DNA of 64,000 bases, from assembly GCA_036245805.1 (NCBI GenBank), contig BTRK01000002.1, forward strand, positions 37,616,661 through 37,680,660, given 5' to 3'. Shown piece after piece: positions 60,512 to 64,000 of this stretch (position 1 is the first letter of the stretch; the number at the start of each line of letters is the position of its first letter). The translations under genes and the position numbers were made by a program. The DNA comes from Pristionchus mayeri. Taxonomy: Eukaryota > Nematoda > Chromadorea > Rhabditida > Neodiplogasteridae. The notes under the pieces are model-generated. The model was not told the origin of the DNA. It worked only from the letters and a program-made list of their open reading frames with translations, and ran no database searches.

Positions 60512-61776
60512 ATGATGCATACAGATCGATAGAGCTCGGAAAATTAGCTGGGGTCGCTCATTGGACAATTTTAGCATATCTTTCACGAGATGCGCGAAAA
60601 ATGCCCTCACAGAAGAAGGTGCCGAGATCCGACCCGGTGTAGCGAGTTCCAAAGTGAAGTGTTCACAAAGAGACTTTGGGGGAGTCTTAGGCATGCCTCA
60701 GGATGCCCGAAACCGGGTATAACTCATTTGCAACTTTTTGATCCATTCCCAAGAATCAACGTTCTAGCTCGATTCTCTGATAAGAGGCGTGATATATATA
60801 TAAAATTCTATATTCTGCTCACTGATTCAGATCGGCATAGACGTGAACACGTTTCAATGTGATGCATTTAAGCAAGAAACAATCGTATAACGAGCATTAC
60901 GATGGCTGAGGTGAGCACACATGCTGCAAGAAGTAGGCAAATATGTTGTGAGCTCTTGTACACCATCGGTGGAGCGTCCTATCCGACATATCAGGTGTCT
61001 CTCGACATTATATCGTCCGACAAAGTGCTCATTTAGAGGTGAGATATGTAAATGTGCTCACAAATAACGCCCAGCTGCTAGCAAACGATGAGTGCGATAA
61101 GATTGCACGCGATGATACTCGTCGAGCACCAGATAAATACGACAGCGCGACCGTCCAGACCCTGCATTTCACAATTGTTTTGCATGCAGTTTTGTAAAAA
61201 AAAATAAGAATTTGCGTGGAATTTCCTTTATATTTTGAATTATTATTTTTTAAATTTAAAAAAAATCAACCAACCGCCATGAGCGCGCTTGGCAGATGAC
61301 TGAGATCATTCACTACATTCGCATTTCCATTATTGTCAAAGTATTCGGCATTTTGGACTAGAACGCGAGAAAGATTCCGTTCCTTGATGGCAGCGATCAC
61401 ACTCTCGGATGCTTTACTGGAGAAGAAGAGCTGAACGAAGTACGATTGCCAAAGTCGTTATTTGGATCGGATTCTCGAAATAAGATATGAATATAATACC
61501 GCCAGAGAGCGCTATCAACGCGAAGAATGCGGTTTCGAGGGAAGATGAGCAAGCTAACTTTAATGAAGGCCAGAACTCGTTTCGTGTCGAATCTGAACAA
61601 ATAGCAAAGCTCATCTCGAAGTGGTACTACTAATGAAGACTTGTCTTCCGTAATCGGCACTAGGTAGGACGAGCCCCGTCAAATGATAACCGAATTGAGT
61701 TCCCAATCCCCTGCATTGTCGAAGTATACTTTCTGTCAGCTGGGGATGCTTCTGTGGAAATACTGAGGAAAACTTG

Positions 61777-63130
61777 TCAGAGGTCTTCTGAGAGATCGAA
61801 GGTGCACATTTATAAACTGTTCAAAGTGCTTCAATCTGAATGCCCCTTTGGCGGTTGATGTACCTGAGGCCTAGTAACTTTCATTTAAGTCGGTGGTGCC
61901 GTAAATTCAAAACTGCCTAAAATCCGGCTCTGGCAATTTCGAAAATTCAAAAAATCATATATCTCTTCAAAGTTGCGTCATAAAATCATATATCTCTAAA
62001 AGCCGATCAAAAAAGCAAAATGACCGCCTCGTCGAGTAGAATAATTTCGATGTTGACGATGAATCTGTAGAGAAAGGATGAAATGCCGAAAATTTACAAA
62101 ATTTGTTTTCGGTGGTCGGAAAAATGCAAATAAAGGCATGTCCTGAAAAAAAATCTAATTGTACCTAGGAGATTATTTCAGATTCTTATTATACGTCCTT
62201 TTTTACCTATGGAAAATTTTTGTATAGAAATCGCGAACGTGATTTTTTTGCTTTTTTTATGTTTACATGCCGGATCGCGTGTTTTTTTAGGCATATCTAT
62301 GATATTTTTGATTGTAAATACCGTTTGCTGCCTCCAATTACCTTCAAATTTTGCATAGAACTCACACCCAAGCATATAAACGTGTTAGAATTCAAAATTT
62401 GCAAAATTTCAAAAATTTTAAAAATTCGATTTTTTTTTGGTCAAAATGGTCGAAAAATCGAAATTTCAAAATTTTTTTCAATTTTGCAAATTTTGAATTC
62501 TGCCACGTTTGTATAAACCAGTATGACTTCAATGCAAAATGTGAAGGCAATTGGAGGCTGTAACCAGTATTTACAATCAAAAATATCATAGAGCTGTCTC
62601 AAAAAACATTCGATCGAGCACGTAAACATCAAAAAAGCAAAAAAATCACGTTCACTATTTCTGAAAAAAAAATTTCCCAAGGGTATAAAAGGACGTAGAA
62701 TACGAATCTGAAATAATCTCGTAGGTAAAAGGAGATTTTTTTCAGGACATGCATTTATGTCCTAAAAAAATAATGCCTCAGGACACGCATTTTTCCGACC
62801 ACCGAAAACAAATTTTGTAAATTTTCGACATTTCATTTCTCTACAGATTCATCGTCAACATCGAAATTATTCTACTCGAAGAGGCGGTAATTTTGCTTTT
62901 TTCATCGACTTTTTTACGCAACTTTAAAGGGATATATAATTTTTTGAATTTTCCAAATTGCCAGAGCCGGATTTTAGGCAGTCTTGAATTTACGGCCCCA
63001 CCGACTTAACTGAAAGTTACTAGGCCTCAGGTACATCAACCACCAAAATGGCATTCAGATTGAAGCACTTTGAACAGTTTGTAAATGTGGGGTCTCAATT
63101 TTATGCAATCTCTCAGAAGACCTCTGTTAT
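61777..63130. repeat. 1.35-kb palindrome in an ABC intron
   Basis: Arms run from GTCAGAGGTCTTCTGAGAGA inward and from the complement near 63130. They share CAAAGTGCTTCAATCTGAAT and GTACCTGAGGCCTAGTAACT, with many mismatches near the loop. It occupies the intron between transporter exons 63194-63334 and 61275-61592 and is related to the palindrome at 52623-54401 (shared ACCGCCTCGNCGAG and CCTAAAANNCGGCTCT blocks). Confidence 0.85.
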
Positions 63131-63769
63131 ATTTTTACTTTTATTTTTTTTCATCCGACATTGTGCTCCCCATTCAAGCTCAATTTTGATTACTCAGCGC
63201 ATTGAATAGCAGGGCGATCATCAGGCTGTAGGCGGGAATCTCGAGGCCGCGAAGACACGAAAAGAAGAATGTGGCGAGAATAAAAGGTGACCATGCGTGT
63301 AGATTCGGAGCAACGACGATGCCACCGGATGAGGCTAGGAGAAATTGAAATTCGTGTAACCCAACCCCGTATTAATATTACTGGACAAAGTTCTCACCTT
63401 ATCTTTGCCAGAAGGCATCTTATGTGAAGCTAAGGAAGTTCGCCTGGATCTATCGCGGTTGTAGTCATCTTTTGACGGATATTTAAAAACGAAAAGTCAG
63501 CACTTGAAATGTAATGGGTGAAACTGACATCCCAAGCTCTCAAATAGATAAAAATAACATAAACATATCATTTCCGTTTTAAATTGTCGCATATACCATC
63601 TCAAAATATTTTATGCTAGCACAACCTGGGGCAGGGAGTATTTTATGTTCAGGATACTGTAGCTCCGGTGGAAATAAGTAAAATTTTCTACAGATTGGGC
63701 GTTATAGGTACTTTCAGGCGTAGATTCCGAATCTGTAATAACCTCATGTACATTAATGAAAAACATTTT

Positions 63770-64000
63770 CAGGAAGCCTAAATAATGACGAAAATCGCCA
63801 TTTTGACCGATTTATCGATCGTTCCCGGCTTGTTCACTATGTTTTTCGTTATTTTCATCGAAAAATACACCCGGAAAAACTATAATATCTTACATTTAAA
63901 TATTTGAAAATTTCGATTTTTTTCGGGCCCGGATTGGCATTTTTCGGAGAGTGCACCAGAAGCACTCATATTCGGTCAAATATCAGCACTCGGTACGGGA
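63770..64000. repeat. Diverged arm of the 49-51 kb palindrome, cut by window end
   Basis: It matches 50745-50963 with many substitutions: ATGTTTTTCGTTATTTT, TTTTTCGGAGAGTGCACCAG and AAATATCAGCACTCGGTA are shared. Only one arm is visible; the other would lie beyond the window. Confidence 0.8.

Larger units (their letters stand above)
57704..60797. mobile_element. 3.1-kb composite foldback element in an ABC intron
   Basis: Outer inverted repeats of about 200 bp (57704-57905 and about 60560-60797) begin ATATCACGCCTCT and share ATGCTAAAATTGTCC, GGGTCGGATCTC and GCATTTTTCGCGCATCTCGT. Inside is a second palindrome (about 57950-58455) followed by two tandem direct repeats (59091-59756 and 59803-60511). 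It fills the intron between exons 57504-57617 and 60823-60923. No transposase frame was recognised. It may have grown by insertion of elements into elements. Confidence 0.78.
55105..63334 (-). pseudogene. P-glycoprotein-type ABC transporter, C-terminal half, probably decayed
   Basis: Minus-strand exons: 63194-63334, 61275-61592, 61062-61161, 60823-60923, 57504-57617, 57260-57387, 56817-56974, 56497-56727, 56351-56415, 56192-56281, 55845-55955, 55601-55747, 55437-55514, 55105-55281. They encode the second membrane domain and second nucleotide-binding domain of an ABCB/PGP exporter. The ATPase looks complete: A-loop FSYSTRP, Walker A GPSGCGKST split by an intron, Q-loop VGQEPILF, signature LSGGQKQR, Walker [13 protein letters not shown] and H-loop IAHQL. 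Splice phases agree from 61161 leftwards. The membrane domain is damaged: TAG at 61078-61080 and TAA at 60868-60870 are in frame, and exon 61275-61592 is one base out of frame. A 20-C run in the last exon codes a poly-Gly tail. No first half was found, and the 5' end is unresolved. Alternative: an active gene with misjudged exons. Confidence 0.72.

Noticed and set aside
63398..63460. Possible upstream transporter exon ending SLASHKMPSGKDK
   Set aside because: It has a good GTGAGA donor, but its phase does not fit exon 63194-63334 and the fitting frame contains a stop.

Overview
Eukaryotic DNA, best read as a nematode chromosome and probably a diplogastrid such as Pristionchus. The evidence is: many very small exons joined by GT-AG introns; a tandem cluster of transthyretin-like (TTL) secreted-protein genes, a nematode-expanded family; a neuropeptide precursor whose products match the C. 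elegans NLP-18 type (SPYRTFAFA); a spliced-leader-type acceptor just before a start codon; and mariner and BEL/Pao elements. The species is inference. Most real genes here are split into exons of 30-230 bp, so long open frames mostly mark transposons or chance. I built the gene models by hand and checked that splice phases agree from exon to exon.

Layout. (1) 479-20413, minus strand: a 20-exon gene (465 aa) whose N-terminal half resembles the CEP104 jelly-roll domain of ciliary-tip/centrosomal proteins, followed by a Ser/Pro-rich linker and a C-terminal coiled coil. Its introns hold a BEL/Pao-type LTR element (1201-6744, 5-bp target duplication), a foldback element (7521-7942), a full-length mariner (10509-11751) and a nested-palindrome MITE (16678-17055). 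(2) 20414-31695: no convincing multi-exon gene; an internally deleted mariner (24670-25459) and many copies of a short hairpin repeat. (3) 31696-35403, plus: a four-exon nlp-18-like neuropeptide gene. (4) 35404-43596: non-coding by eye, with a 90-bp hAT-like palindrome and a roughly 2-kb tandem duplication (about 38300-40000 and 40350-42380). (5) 43597-52373, plus: three TTL genes, two close paralogues and one divergent. A 1.9-kb palindrome sits inside an intron of the third. (6) 52623-54401: another 1.8-kb palindrome. (7) 55105-63334, minus: C-terminal half of a P-glycoprotein-type ABC transporter, with complete nucleotide-binding motifs but two in-frame stops and a likely frameshift in the membrane domain. 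Its introns hold a 3.1-kb composite foldback and a 1.35-kb palindrome. The window ends inside a diverged copy of the 49-51 kb palindrome.

The most unusual content is repeat biology. A family of roughly 80-95 bp hairpins (consensus stem close to CTCTCTTCA...GCTCTCTCGCC) occurs at least ten times. One copy is present in one arm of the tandem duplication and absent from the other, flanked by a 6-bp duplication. This gives a filled and an empty site in one window and shows that the hairpin is mobile. Two other MITE families have 8-bp target duplications. Long near-perfect palindromes sit in or beside three genes.
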